In this document: in pieces, positions 17,201-25,692 of the stretch
How the letters are laid out: each line of letters starts with the position of its first letter
Position numbering within the stretch: the first letter of the stretch is position 1
Assembly: GCA_964526645.1 (NCBI GenBank)
Contig: CAZGJN010000003.1
Location: 1-64,000 of the forward strand
Length of the DNA: 64,000 bases
Reading direction: 5' to 3'
From: JADJNW01 sp964526645
GTDB taxonomy: Bacteria; Bacteroidota; Bacteroidia; Chitinophagales; Saprospiraceae
Program-made: the position numbers and the translations under genes
Notes under the pieces: model-generated
What the model saw: only the letters and a program-made list of their open reading frames with translations
Database searches by the model: none
Told to the model about the DNA's origin: nothing

Positions 17201-19996
17201 ATTTGGGGCTTGGCTTTTTCAGGGAATGTGCTGGTGGGTATCGGCAGTGATGCCGATTTGGGTAATTTGACCGATGAATGTTTTGACCTTTCGAATAACT
17301 TCCTCAGTGTAGTGAACGAGGTTCCCAATGGTGGCTTGATCAGCTTCCAGGGGGGCGATACGCTGCGCTATACCTGCCCGGCGGATGGCAAGGCAGATAT
17401 TTTGAAATTTGCTACAACCCAAACCAAAGGCAGAAGCTTTGTTTACCTTATCACGGATGAAAATAATATAGTGGAAGCCATCACTGCTGTGGATAGCTTT
17501 GATTTTGAAAGAGATACACCAGGGATCAACCGCGTTTGGAACTTAGCCTACACGGGAAATCTCACGGTTCAGATAGGAGATGACGCTGCTGCTGTCAGTT
17601 TGAGCGATGATTGTTTTGATTTGTCCAGCAACTTCCTGACCGTTATTCGTGAAATTCCGGAAGGTGGAAATGTAACCTTGCAAACGGGTGAAACAGTTGT
17701 GTTTCTGTGTGTCGGAGATGCCCTTTCTGATATTTTACAGTTTGACAGCACCGGCACTTCTCGCGGGGAGTATATTTACGTCATCACGGATACCCAAAAC
17801 CGCATCCAGAATGGTATAAACGGGGATCGCTTCAATTTTGAATTTATCGGTACGGGCACTTTCCGGATTTGGGGCTTGGCTTACACCGGCAACCTGACGG
17901 CTCGCATCGGCGATATTGTTACGGATGTGCCTATTTCGGATGATTGCTACGACTTGTCGGATAATTTTACAACCGTTATCAAGAGCCAGCCAGACGGTGG
18001 TAGGGTTGCTGCTTTTGCTACCCAAACACAGGTGACCGTTTGCTTGGGCGATGGCGTGCCGGATATTATCGAATTTGTCAATACCAGCACAAGCGCAGCG
18101 GATTATGGCTATATTATCACCGATAATCAGGGGCGATTTATTACTTTTTCTGATTCGGTGATTATAGATTTTGAAACACTAAGCGGAGCAGATACTTGTA
18201 GGGTGTATGGCGTTTCTTTTGCTGGTGATATTTTGCTGGAAGCAGGGGATACAATTACAAATAGCAATATCTCATCTGGTTGTTTTGAATTGTCGGAGAA
18301 TTTTGTCACCGTCTTAAAACAAAAAGTGGACGGTGGCACGATTGATTCTGATAGAGGGGGTACTACTATTTTCACCTGTGCAAATGATGGCGTAGCTGAT
18401 GTGATCAACTTTTCGAATACAGGGCAAAGTTCTACCGGTGTGCAATATCGTTATGTGTTAACCAATCAGAATAACATTATTCTTGGTTTTGTCAATGGCA
18501 GTCAATTCAATTTTGAAACAGCTGGAATTGGCACCACGCGTGTGTGGGGCGTATCATACACAGGAGAATTTTTAGGCGGCTTTGGTACGAATATTACCCA
18601 AGCGCCATTGGCTACGGGCTGCTTTGATTTGTCGGCTAATTTTATTACCATCTCAAGGGATGTGCCTTTTGGTGGGGAGGTTTCCACCGCAAGCGGAGAA
18701 ACGGACTTGCTGTTCTGCCCATCTATCACAGTGCCTGCTTTGCAACTTAAAACAACCAGCAATAAGCGGGTAGGTTATGTGTTCATCCTCACTACTCCCG
18801 CCAATGATATTATTTCCATCCATCAAGGTACCTCTATTGATTTTACAAATGTACCGGTGGGCAATTATCGGATCTGGGGGCTTTCTTATACCGGCGATCT
18901 GCTAGCGAAACCAGGTGACAACCTTTTGGGCGTAACACTTGCCTCCAGTTGCCATGAAATTTCGGCTAATTTTATTGCTGTTTATCGTTCTACAACAATT
19001 GACGGTGGCATGGTTTTCAACCTGAACGGTCCGGATACCATCTATGCCTGCCGCGATAATGGCAATTTCGATATCATCGTACTTTCCAATGATAGTGAGG
19101 CGTTTGATGCTGAATATCGCTATATCATTACGGATGAAACCAATAAAGTATTGCTGACAGAACTGGAAAGCGAAGTGATTGACTTTGACCGCGCCGATCC
19201 TGGCATTTATAGGGTATGGGGTGTATCGTACACGGGGGCATTCACAGCGATCGCAGGGGATAATGCGGCAGCGGCCATGCTGTCGGATAGCTGCTATGAG
19301 CTTTCTTCCAATTTTATCATGGTCGTAGTGGATACGGTCAATGGGGGCAATATTTCTTTACCAAACGGCAATACTTCGGTGATCGTGACGGTGCAAGACA
19401 TGGAACCTGGCGTAGAGACTTTTGTGGCAGATAGCTCTGCTTCGATTTTGCTGTATCGCTATGTTATTACGGATGTGAATGACAATATCCTTGCCATTGC
19501 GGTAGGTAATACTTTTGATTTTGAAAATTTTGAAGTTGGTAATTACAGGGTGTGGGGTATTGCTTATACGGGCAATTTCACTGCCAAAGTGGGAGATAAG
19601 GTCACCACCGCTATTTTGAGCGACGAGTGTTTTGACCTTTCCAATGATTTTATCAACGTCATCGCGGGTATTCCATTCACCGGCGGCGAAGTGCAGGCAC
19701 TTTCCAGGGCACTGGCGAGCGACGCGCCGATGACCAAGATGTCTTCGATTTCACTGGCACCCAATCCCGCTTCAGAGCGAATTACCCTGCGATTCAGAAT
19801 GGAGGCGCTTCAGCATTCGATTCACCGGATTCAGGTTTATAACCTCACAGGGCAGTTGATGGAGGAAATCCAGGTGCCCGCAGTGGAAGGCTATAATCAA
19901 TTCGATTTGAATATCCAGCAATTGCCAGAGGGCATGTACATTATTCAGGTGCACCATGGGGATCAGCTCCAGACCCAGCGCTTCCTGAAGCAATAG
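14234..19996 (+). CDS. Giant 16-repeat secreted protein with T9SS type A sorting domain
   Basis: A 1,920-residue exported protein. The ATG at 14234 yields the signal peptide MKLIHTVLLIVVVLWSYNNA with cleavage near ASAQ; the open frame upstream to 14108 is leader. Residues about 25-1812 are 16 tandem units of about 112 residues. Each unit has GG-x-VSL...G...C-x-GD near its start, a Y-x-Y/F-x-I/V-T-D/N-x-N-N-x-I strand, F-D-F, a hallmark YRVWGLSYTG, then GD...L-S-D-E-C-F-D-L-S-x-N-F. Two cysteines per unit are nearly invariant and could form a disulfide. Residues about 1834-1920 are a type A T9SS C-terminal domain (ISLAPNPASERITLRF, VYNLTGQLMEE, LPEGMYIIQV). I do not recognise the repeat. Likely a surface filament or adhesin. 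Confidence 0.9.
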   Translation: MKLIHTVLLIVVVLWSYNNASAQLHQEWCIQNATISSLNGQTELYYCEGDSLEDVFRFKVTPFAQPFKYIVTDENNIILRISSSNAINLDGLGEGRLRIRAFAYLGFVTAEVGDDATTDQLATICYALTTNFIPVNGVVPDGGTVSTADGMASVFTCPNDGNSDVISFSTTSTDPLYRYIITDENNIIIAIADGNTFDFDALNASKVRVWGVSYVDNITAQVGDNITTATLANRCFDLSDNFVEINRSKPEGGTVSLTNGNTSEVICSEQLEGTTLSFISKTNANNPYAFIVTDENGIILQVLNGNSASFSVTSPGICRVYGISYTGTLTAKAGDNINTAPLSNDCFDRSDNFVEIIKREVNGGSVSLEDGSTTKDICVVEGQTPLLHFVNTSQSEGDNYLYLVTDENNLILGIFTENSINFALIDVLKARVWGLSYTGILLAKVGDNAATTVLSSECYDLSDNFVLINRKSVDGASVSLVSGATSGVACIGDEAPDIFSFANTSTSVQSYIYLVTDTNNVVVGFINGHQFDFESIDLAVLRVWGLSYSGMLSVSIGDVATAGALSEDCFDLSSNFVTITRKEIDGGAISLADNTTSKLVCLGDGVADVLNFVTTSTADASYNFILTDGNDVILAFITGNTFDFETAPATLTGTYRVWGLSATGSLTAQVGDKITATALADECFELATNFITITRADVNGATVSLTNGDMAVIACLGDEQIGSLTFTNTSGSPAAYAYLITNENNIVVAISESNTFSFDNLPSGNYRVWGLSYSGALQAQIGDNAATADLSDECFDLSDNFISVTQKLVDGGKVSLSNGDTIVAVCGSSATPGPIAFARQTNATESYAFVITNLDNRVILVLNGNTVDFNAAALGEYRVWGISYSGDLLLETGDDVTAVVLSNECYDLSDNFVQLVREEVNGGILTATNGSNDRFACPGNGKPDLITFSTTGSSSGAYTFVVTNQENVIQFFTQATAIDFDTLPEGNYRIWGLAFSGNVLVGIGSDADLGNLTDECFDLSNNFLSVVNEVPNGGLISFQGGDTLRYTCPADGKADILKFATTQTKGRSFVYLITDENNIVEAITAVDSFDFERDTPGINRVWNLAYTGNLTVQIGDDAAAVSLSDDCFDLSSNFLTVIREIPEGGNVTLQTGETVVFLCVGDALSDILQFDSTGTSRGEYIYVITDTQNRIQNGINGDRFNFEFIGTGTFRIWGLAYTGNLTARIGDIVTDVPISDDCYDLSDNFTTVIKSQPDGGRVAAFATQTQVTVCLGDGVPDIIEFVNTSTSAADYGYIITDNQGRFITFSDSVIIDFETLSGADTCRVYGVSFAGDILLEAGDTITNSNISSGCFELSENFVTVLKQKVDGGTIDSDRGGTTIFTCANDGVADVINFSNTGQSSTGVQYRYVLTNQNNIILGFVNGSQFNFETAGIGTTRVWGVSYTGEFLGGFGTNITQAPLATGCFDLSANFITISRDVPFGGEVSTASGETDLLFCPSITVPALQLKTTSNKRVGYVFILTTPANDIISIHQGTSIDFTNVPVGNYRIWGLSYTGDLLAKPGDNLLGVTLASSCHEISANFIAVYRSTTIDGGMVFNLNGPDTIYACRDNGNFDIIVLSNDSEAFDAEYRYIITDETNKVLLTELESEVIDFDRADPGIYRVWGVSYTGAFTAIAGDNAAAAMLSDSCYELSSNFIMVVVDTVNGGNISLPNGNTSVIVTVQDMEPGVETFVADSSASILLYRYVITDVNDNILAIAVGNTFDFENFEVGNYRVWGIAYTGNFTAKVGDKVTTAILSDECFDLSNDFINVIAGIPFTGGEVQALSRALASDAPMTKMSSISLAPNPASERITLRFRMEALQHSIHRIQVYNLTGQLMEEIQVPAVEGYNQFDLNIQQLPEGMYIIQVHHGDQLQTQRFLKQ
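14640..19680 (+). repeat. Tandem coding repeats, about 337 bases per unit
   Basis: Fifteen units with a clear GG-x-V/I-S start follow the divergent first unit. The spacing of the V-x-GG start motif is about 337 bases (for example near 14650, 14985, 15315 and 15650). DNA identity between units is visibly lower than protein-pattern conservation, so the array is old and not a fresh expansion. Confidence 0.8.
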
Positions 19997-20030
19997 ATAA
20001 AGATATTACTTGAGTTGGTGTAAATAGGAG

Positions 20031-20071
20031 AGCGGCGGCGCAATTTCGCGACGACCGCTTTCTTGTTTTTT
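20031..20071 (+). terminator. Terminator after the 16-repeat gene
   Basis: AGCGG at 20031-20035 pairs with CCGCT at 20055-20059, with further GC-rich pairing inside. It is followed by a T-rich run TTTCTTGTTTTTT, and begins 34 bases after the stop codon. Confidence 0.6.
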
Positions 20072-20114
20072 AACTTTTACGGTGCTAAACTGTTTTCAAG
20101 AACAAAAGGCTTTG

Positions 20115-20122
20115 TACTTTTG
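20115..20122 (+). promoter_or_regulatory. Bacteroidota -7 box for the TPR membrane protein
   Basis: TACTTTTG matches TAnnTTTG and lies 69 bases before the ATG at 20192. A weak TGTTTTC at 20091-20097 could be the -33 element. Confidence 0.4.
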
Positions 20123-20191
20123 CCAAAATTTTAATTTTTCACTCGTTTTTTGGTAAGGCTTCCTGATTTTTCAAATTTTCAAACTTAGAGT

Positions 20192-20794
20192 ATGTTTCAA
20201 ATCAATATTTACTTGCGCCTGGCACTGATTGCGCTCAGCCTCATCGGGGGTATAACACTGGCATTTGCTTTCGGATTTTGGTATGCGTTTCCATTTTTCC
20301 TGATTGGCATCTTTTTGTTGGTGGGGTATTTATTGCTGGGCACTATTCAGTCGGCAGCAATGCTTTTGCAAGAAACTAAATTTGACGAGGCGGAGCAGCG
20401 ATTAAAACTCACGCTCTTTCCTCGATTGTTGTATTCTACCAACCGCGCTTATCTCTACATCCTGAAAGGAACCCTTGCCATTGCGCGCAAAGATAACGAC
20501 GAAGGTGAAAGGTGGCTCAAAAAAGCCCAACAGATCAAATTACCTACCGATAACGAAAAAGCTATGATCGAATTGCAATTAGCCAACCTTGCAGCTTCTA
20601 AAGGCAAATGGCAGCAGGCTCAGGTGCATTTTCGCAACCTGAAAGGCTTTAAAATAACAGATGCCAATATCAAAGAGCAATACAAACAGTTCGAAAAAGT
20701 GATGGACCAGCGGGGGCAGGTAAAGGCGACGATGGGGCAGGGCAATATGATGATGCGCCCAGGTGGTAAACGCAGGCGACCCAAAATGCGCTAA
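20192..20794 (+). CDS. Membrane-anchored TPR-like protein
   Basis: A 200-residue protein of unknown function. Two close hydrophobic helices (about 8-28 and 31-52) anchor it in the inner membrane. Residues about 60-175 are amphipathic helical pairs of TPR type: ETKFDEAEQRLKLTL, GTLAIARKDNDEGERWLKKA, NLAASKGKWQQAQVHFRNLK. The tail is rich in Met, Gly, Arg and Lys (GNMMMRPGGKRRRPKMR). It converges on the HD-domain gene with only 11 bases between stop codons. It is probably a scaffold, but no partner can be named. Confidence 0.7.
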   Translation: MFQINIYLRLALIALSLIGGITLAFAFGFWYAFPFFLIGIFLLVGYLLLGTIQSAAMLLQETKFDEAEQRLKLTLFPRLLYSTNRAYLYILKGTLAIARKDNDEGERWLKKAQQIKLPTDNEKAMIELQLANLAASKGKWQQAQVHFRNLKGFKITDANIKEQYKQFEKVMDQRGQVKATMGQGNMMMRPGGKRRRPKMR

Positions 20795-20805
20795 AAGCCG
20801 GAGAT

Positions 20806-22041
20806 TCAAATATTTTCCAAGCTCTTGAGTTTCGGGTAGCAAATGTAGTATTTGGTCACAATTTTAGATTCAATGCCATAATCGGCACTTTCCGACATGG
20901 GGCGCACCTTTCCGTTCTTGAATAAAATCTTAATTTCGTCTTTGGTCGTACTGTACGCGCTATTGGTTTCCTGGCCTTGTAGGATGAGATAATCCGTTAA
21001 TGCCGATGGAAACAACTTGGCTTTTTCTACTTTTTCCCGAACCTGGGCGACATAAGCGGGGTCAAGCGGTTCATTGCTTAGTTTTAATTTAAACAAGCGC
21101 CTGTTAATCAGGCTTTTGGAAAAAAATGCCAGCAATGGATCCGCTGCATACATCCAGCTTTTGAGCGCCGCCATAATATCGTAATCATCCAATGCCGCAA
21201 AACGCTGCAACAGTTCCTCTCGACTGGTAAGAAAATGTTGTGCCGTAATGCGATGATTCAAAAAAAATGCCAGTTCATCCGGCGCTTTGAGATTTAGCCC
21301 CTGCTCGCTCAGTTCGCGGGCGCGTTTGAAAGCTTGAATGAGCATTTGCTCCGCCGATAGCACCGTTTTGTGCAGGTAAACCTGCCAGTACATCAGTCGC
21401 CGGGCAATGATAAATTTTTCTACCGAATAAATACCTTTTTCCTCTACCACCAGCTCCCCATCTTTCACCGCCAGCATTTTGATGATACGATCATATCCAA
21501 TCACGCCTTCGTGTACGCCAGTAAAAAAGCTATCCCGATTGAGATAATCCATCCGATCCATATCCAATTGACCAGACACCAACTGGTGCAAAAACTTCTT
21601 GGGGTATTCATCCTTAAAAATTTGAATAGCGATGTCGAGTTGGTTTCCAAAATGTTCATTTAAAAATTGCATAAAAAGCACCGACAGCGTTTCGTGGGAC
21701 ACATTGATGAGCGTGTGCTCCAACGTGTGTGAAAAAGGTCCATGACCAATATCGTGCAATAAAACGGCAATGGCAAGCCCCTCTGCTTCTGCCTCCGAGA
21801 TATCCGCGCCTTTGCTGCGCAGCACTTCTATGGCTTGCATCGTAAGGTGAAATGCCCCCAACGCGTGGTGAAAGCGCGTGTGCAAAGCGCCAGGATAAAC
21901 ATAATGCGTGAGGCTGGTCTGTTTAATACGGCGGAGGCGCTGAAAATAAGGATGTTCTACAATATCAAAAATCAGCCCCTGCGGCAGGTTGATAAAACCA
22001 TATACAGGATCGTTGATGATTTTTTTGCTTCTCTGATTCAC
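20806..22041 (-). CDS. HD-domain phosphohydrolase (dNTPase-like)
   Basis: A 411-residue cytoplasmic metal-dependent phosphohydrolase. The start MNQRSKKIINDPVYGFI is typical of the family. HTRFHHALG at about 55 provides the first histidine, LLHDIGHGPFSHTLEH (about 93-108) the HD doublet, and SGQLDMDRMDYLNRD the distal aspartate. Relatives include deoxynucleotide triphosphohydrolases of the YwfO/EF1143 type. Bacteroidota carry one such protein widely, of unconfirmed substrate. The stop lies close to the convergent TPR gene; porX is divergent on the other side. Confidence 0.85.
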   Translation of the reverse strand: MNQRSKKIINDPVYGFINLPQGLIFDIVEHPYFQRLRRIKQTSLTHYVYPGALHTRFHHALGAFHLTMQAIEVLRSKGADISEAEAEGLAIAVLLHDIGHGPFSHTLEHTLINVSHETLSVLFMQFLNEHFGNQLDIAIQIFKDEYPKKFLHQLVSGQLDMDRMDYLNRDSFFTGVHEGVIGYDRIIKMLAVKDGELVVEEKGIYSVEKFIIARRLMYWQVYLHKTVLSAEQMLIQAFKRARELSEQGLNLKAPDELAFFLNHRITAQHFLTSREELLQRFAALDDYDIMAALKSWMYAADPLLAFFSKSLINRRLFKLKLSNEPLDPAYVAQVREKVEKAKLFPSALTDYLILQGQETNSAYSTTKDEIKILFKNGKVRPMSESADYGIESKIVTKYYICYPKLKSLENI

Positions 22042-22280
22042 AGTGTATTAGAATTAAATGAGCGATAATTGCACTTGAAGAACAAGATTCAAATAAAAAA
22101 GTCTGAATAAAAGGTACTAATTTTCGATTTTCAACAAAGGTGAAAAACCCCGGCCGCTTGGGCAATAATTTGGCGCAAAAATGTATTTATTAAAAATGGT
22201 TATCGGATTCTATTAATCGCAGCATGCTTTGTTGTAAGGCTGAAACGCCCGTTAGCCACTCATTTTTAATCAAAAAGGCA

Positions 22281-23837
22281 ATGGACAAAATCAAGATACT
22301 TTGGGCAGACGATGAAATTGACTTGCTGAAGCCGCAGCTCCTGTTTTTGGAAAAAAAAGGCTATGATGTAATCACTGTAAGCAATGGCTATGATGCACTG
22401 GAGGAATGCGAAGCCAATAAAGATATTGATGTCGTTTTTTTGGATGAGAGCATGCCGGGCATTACCGGGCTGGAAACCCTCACCAAGATCAAGGAGTCTA
22501 ATCCTTTGATGCCGGTGGTGATGATCACCAAAAACGAAGCTGAGCATATCATGGAGGAGGCATTGGGTTCGCAGATCAGCGATTACCTGATCAAGCCCGT
22601 CAATCCAAACCAAATCCTGCTCACGCTTAAAAAAATTATAGACAACAAGCGCCTGGTGCGCGAAAAAACGTCGAGTGATTACCAGCAGGAGTTCCGGCAG
22701 TTGTTTATGCGGATTCAGAGTGGTTTGAGTTTTGAGGAGTGGGTAGAGGTATATCGCCGCATTATCAATTGGGAAATCAAAATTGACGAATCCAATTCTA
22801 CGGAAATGGCGGATATCCTTGCCATGCAAAAGCAGGAAGCCAACACCGAGTTTTCCAAATTTGTAGTAAAAAACTATCTGGATTGGATTCAGGAAAAAAA
22901 GGAAGCGCCTGTGATGTCCAACGCTTTGTTGCGCAGCAAGGTTTTTTCCAATTTGAAAGAGGATATTCCTACGCTTTTTATTTTGCTGGATAATCTTCGC
23001 TACGACCAGTGGAAAACCATTGAGCCTATCATTTCTGAGCGATTCAGGGTAGAAAATGAAGATTTTTTTTATAGCATTTTGCCCACCTCTACACAGTATA
23101 GCCGCAATGCTATTTTTTCTGGTATGATGCCCCTGGAGATCGAAAAGCGCTTCCCGGATTGGTGGAAAAACGATGTGGATGAAGGTGGCAAAAATTTGCA
23201 CGAAGGCGATTTGCTCGCAGAATTAGTGCGCCGCACCTTCCGAAAACCACTCAAGCAGGAGTACGTCAAAATAACAAATGTAGCTAATGCCAAACAGCTG
23301 CAGGACAATATTTTTAACTATCTCAATAACGATTTTACAGCGATAGTCTATAATTTTATTGATATGCTTTCGCACGCGCGGACGGAAATGGAAGTACTGA
23401 AGGAATTGGCAGGTGATGAAAAAGCGTATCGCTCGCTCACGCGCTCATGGTTTGAAAATTCCCCACTCTGGGCAGCCCTGCAACGTGCGGCAGAGAGAGA
23501 TATTCAATTGGTGATAACAACCGATCATGGCACCATTCGGGTCAATACGCCTTCTAAAGTAGTTGGCGACCGCGAAACGACGACCAACCTTCGCTACAAA
23601 GTGGGTAGAAATTTGCAATACGAACGAAAAGACGTGCTTGAAATTCGCGATCCAGAAAAGGCAATGTTGCCCCGCCCCAACGTGAGTTCGGCGTTTATTT
23701 TTGCGAAAGAAGATATTTTCTTTCTCTATCCGAATAATTATAATTATTACAACAATTATTACCGCAATACATTTCAGCACGGAGGAATTTCATTGGAAGA
23801 GATGATTTGCCCGGTGATAACCCTCAGGACAAAGTAA
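22281..23837 (+). CDS. porX: T9SS response regulator PorX with PglZ phosphatase-like domain
   Basis: A 518-residue two-domain regulator, the same length as known PorX. Residues about 4-122 form a CheY-like receiver with the acidic pair Asp10/Asp11, phospho-acceptor Asp55 (VVFLDESMPG) and the later KPV lysine (LIKPVNP). The C-terminal half is a PglZ/alkaline-phosphatase-fold domain: TLFILLDNLRYDQW, STQYSRNAIFSG, TTDHGTIRVNTP and QHGGISLEEMICPVI carry the metal and catalytic residues. In Porphyromonas and Flavobacterium, PorX with kinase PorY controls type IX secretion. The ATG at 22281 is used because the 19-codon extension upstream has no family support. Several predicted T9SS cargo genes are in this window. 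Confidence 0.93.
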   Translation: MDKIKILWADDEIDLLKPQLLFLEKKGYDVITVSNGYDALEECEANKDIDVVFLDESMPGITGLETLTKIKESNPLMPVVMITKNEAEHIMEEALGSQISDYLIKPVNPNQILLTLKKIIDNKRLVREKTSSDYQQEFRQLFMRIQSGLSFEEWVEVYRRIINWEIKIDESNSTEMADILAMQKQEANTEFSKFVVKNYLDWIQEKKEAPVMSNALLRSKVFSNLKEDIPTLFILLDNLRYDQWKTIEPIISERFRVENEDFFYSILPTSTQYSRNAIFSGMMPLEIEKRFPDWWKNDVDEGGKNLHEGDLLAELVRRTFRKPLKQEYVKITNVANAKQLQDNIFNYLNNDFTAIVYNFIDMLSHARTEMEVLKELAGDEKAYRSLTRSWFENSPLWAALQRAAERDIQLVITTDHGTIRVNTPSKVVGDRETTTNLRYKVGRNLQYERKDVLEIRDPEKAMLPRPNVSSAFIFAKEDIFFLYPNNYNYYNNYYRNTFQHGGISLEEMICPVITLRTK

Positions 23838-23840
23838 GAA

Positions 23841-23880
23841 AAAGGCGCATTGCTGAGAGTAACGCGCCTTTCTGCTTTTT
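23841..23880. terminator. Terminator between porX and the DEAD-box gene
   Basis: AAAGGCGC at 23841-23848 pairs with GCGCCTTT at 23864-23871. A T-run follows on the plus strand at 23876-23882, and A residues precede it for the minus strand. Probably bidirectional. Confidence 0.75.
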
Positions 23881-23884
23881 TTAT

Positions 23885-25564
23885 TTAAGCAAAGGCGGGT
23901 TTTTTACCCCTTTTTTTGCCGTTTTTCCCGAAATCCTTTTTTGGATAATCGCTGCGTTCTGGTCGCTCGCCTGCCATATCGAGTCGAACTGCCCGACCCT
24001 TGTAGGTAAAGCCCTTGGCTCTTTTCATCAAGGCTGCTACCAATTCTTTATCTATTTCAAAAAAAGAATAAGCATTAAAAATCTCGATTTTGCCGATGGA
24101 TCTTTTGGATACATTTGCCATATCACAAATGACCTGGAGCATTTTGCCTTTGTCTAATGCGTCCATTCTACCGAGGTTGATAAACAGGCGGTCGTAGCCG
24201 TTTGGCTTGTCCGTTCTTTCATTTCGCTTGCGCTCCGCAGTAGGATTCAGGTCGGGCGCATCGCGGTAGTATTCCAAAAAGCGGTTAAACTCCAGTGCAG
24301 CAAAGCGTTTGATGATTTCTTCCCTGCTCAGATCACGCAGTGCATCGTACACCTGCGGCATAAAGGACTCAATTTCCTGGTCGTTCATTGCTACATCGTG
24401 TACCCTCGTTACCAAGCCCATCAATTGCCGCTGGCAAATCTCCTTGCCATTGGGTACCTGAACCTGTTGGAATTTGATGCGCGCCAGGCGTTCGATCATC
24501 GGTATTTTTCTCAAATCCTTTTGCCCTATCAAAGCAATAGAAATACCTTTGTTGCCGGCCCTGGCGGTACGTCCGCTTCGATGGGTATAAAATTCGATTT
24601 CGTCTGGTAGATTTAGGTGCAAAACGTGCGTAATGCCGCTCACATCAATACCTCGTGCTGCCACATCCGTTGCTACAAGCACGCTAATTTCCTTATTTCG
24701 GAATTTATTCATCACACGATCGCGTTGCGGTTGAGTCAGATCACCGTGTAAGGCATCAGCGCTGTAGCCATCGCGCATGAGTTGATCCGCCACTTCCTGG
24801 GTATCTACCTTTGTGCGGCAAAACACCAAGCCAAAAATATCAGAATGATAATCCAGCAGGCGCTTTAGGGCAGCGTATTTGTCTCTTTCTTTGATCAGCG
24901 CGTATTGATGTTCGATATTTTCATTGCCAGCATTTTTCTCACCGACCGTTATTTCAAAAGGATCAAGCATGTAGTTGTTAGCAATATCGCGCACTGCTTT
25001 TGGCATGGTAGCGGAGAAGAGCCAGGTTTGTTTTTCATCAGGGGTATAAGAAAGGATTTTATCCAGATCATCTTTGAAGCCCATGTTGAGCATTTCATCC
25101 GCTTCGTCGAGCACCACATATTTGATTACACTTAATTCGACGACCCCGCGCGATGCCAGGTCAATCAAGCGGCCGGGTGTCGCTACGATGATAGACGCAC
25201 CTCGGCGCACCTGCCGCATTTGCTCCGTAATGCTTGCACCGCCATAAACGGCTACAATTTGCAATGGCTTGTATCCCTTGCAATAATTCATCAATCCATC
25301 AGTAATTTGCAGGCATAATTCGCGTGTAGGAGCGAGCACCAGTGCCTGTGTTGTTTTTGTTTTTTCATCCACTAACTCAATCAAAGGAAGCCCGAAGGCT
25401 GCCGTTTTGCCGGTACCGGTTTGTGCTAAGCCAACAAAGTCACGATCACCTTTTAAAAGTATTGGAATGGCTTGTTCCTGTATGGGAGTGGGATGCTTAA
25501 AACCGAAGTTCTCAATTGTCTCGACCAATCCCCTGGACAGGCCCAGGGTTGAAAAAGATTTCAT
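23885..25564 (-). CDS. DEAD-box ATP-dependent RNA helicase with DbpA-type RNA-binding tail
   Basis: A 559-residue RNA helicase. The motifs run in order: Q motif GFKHPTPIQEQAIP, motif I AQTGTGKT, Ia PTRELCLQ, TPGRLIDL, motif II DEAD (LDEADEMLNMGF), motif III SAT, then LVATDVAARGID and HRSGRTARAG (motif VI). Residues about 465-535 form the DbpA/CsdA RRM-like RNA-binding domain (RLFINLGRMDALDKGKML, IGKIEIFNAYSFFEI). The tail is short and Lys/Gly-rich. It likely acts in ribosome assembly or cold-stress RNA remodelling. Family members are named deaD or csdA, but orthology is not certain here. Confidence 0.93.
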   Translation of the reverse strand: MKSFSTLGLSRGLVETIENFGFKHPTPIQEQAIPILLKGDRDFVGLAQTGTGKTAAFGLPLIELVDEKTKTTQALVLAPTRELCLQITDGLMNYCKGYKPLQIVAVYGGASITEQMRQVRRGASIIVATPGRLIDLASRGVVELSVIKYVVLDEADEMLNMGFKDDLDKILSYTPDEKQTWLFSATMPKAVRDIANNYMLDPFEITVGEKNAGNENIEHQYALIKERDKYAALKRLLDYHSDIFGLVFCRTKVDTQEVADQLMRDGYSADALHGDLTQPQRDRVMNKFRNKEISVLVATDVAARGIDVSGITHVLHLNLPDEIEFYTHRSGRTARAGNKGISIALIGQKDLRKIPMIERLARIKFQQVQVPNGKEICQRQLMGLVTRVHDVAMNDQEIESFMPQVYDALRDLSREEIIKRFAALEFNRFLEYYRDAPDLNPTAERKRNERTDKPNGYDRLFINLGRMDALDKGKMLQVICDMANVSKRSIGKIEIFNAYSFFEIDKELVAALMKRAKGFTYKGRAVRLDMAGERPERSDYPKKDFGKNGKKRGKKPAFA

Positions 25565-25593
25565 TCAATGATTTTAGTAAAAAAATGAAAGCG

Positions 25594-25601
25594 CAAAGGT
25601 A
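25594..25601 (-). promoter_or_regulatory. Bacteroidota -7 box for the DEAD-box helicase
   Basis: On the minus strand this reads TACCTTTG, an exact TAnnTTTG match, 30 bases before the start codon at 25564. Confidence 0.5.
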
Positions 25602-25692
25602 CGCTATTTTTCTTTGCGGCGCATGTAATTTTTCGATAACGCTTGTTTTGCAATTTTGGTTCTTGCTTTTTTCGATCAAAAAGGCATTCCTG

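Noticed and set aside
14640..19680. Repeat array considered as CRISPR or satellite
   Set aside because: The units are about 337 bases, lie in one open frame and are conserved at protein level rather than DNA level.
22266..23201. 311-codon minus-strand frame
   Set aside because: It is the antisense shadow of porX, whose receiver and PglZ motifs are intact; codon pattern and composition do not suggest a gene.
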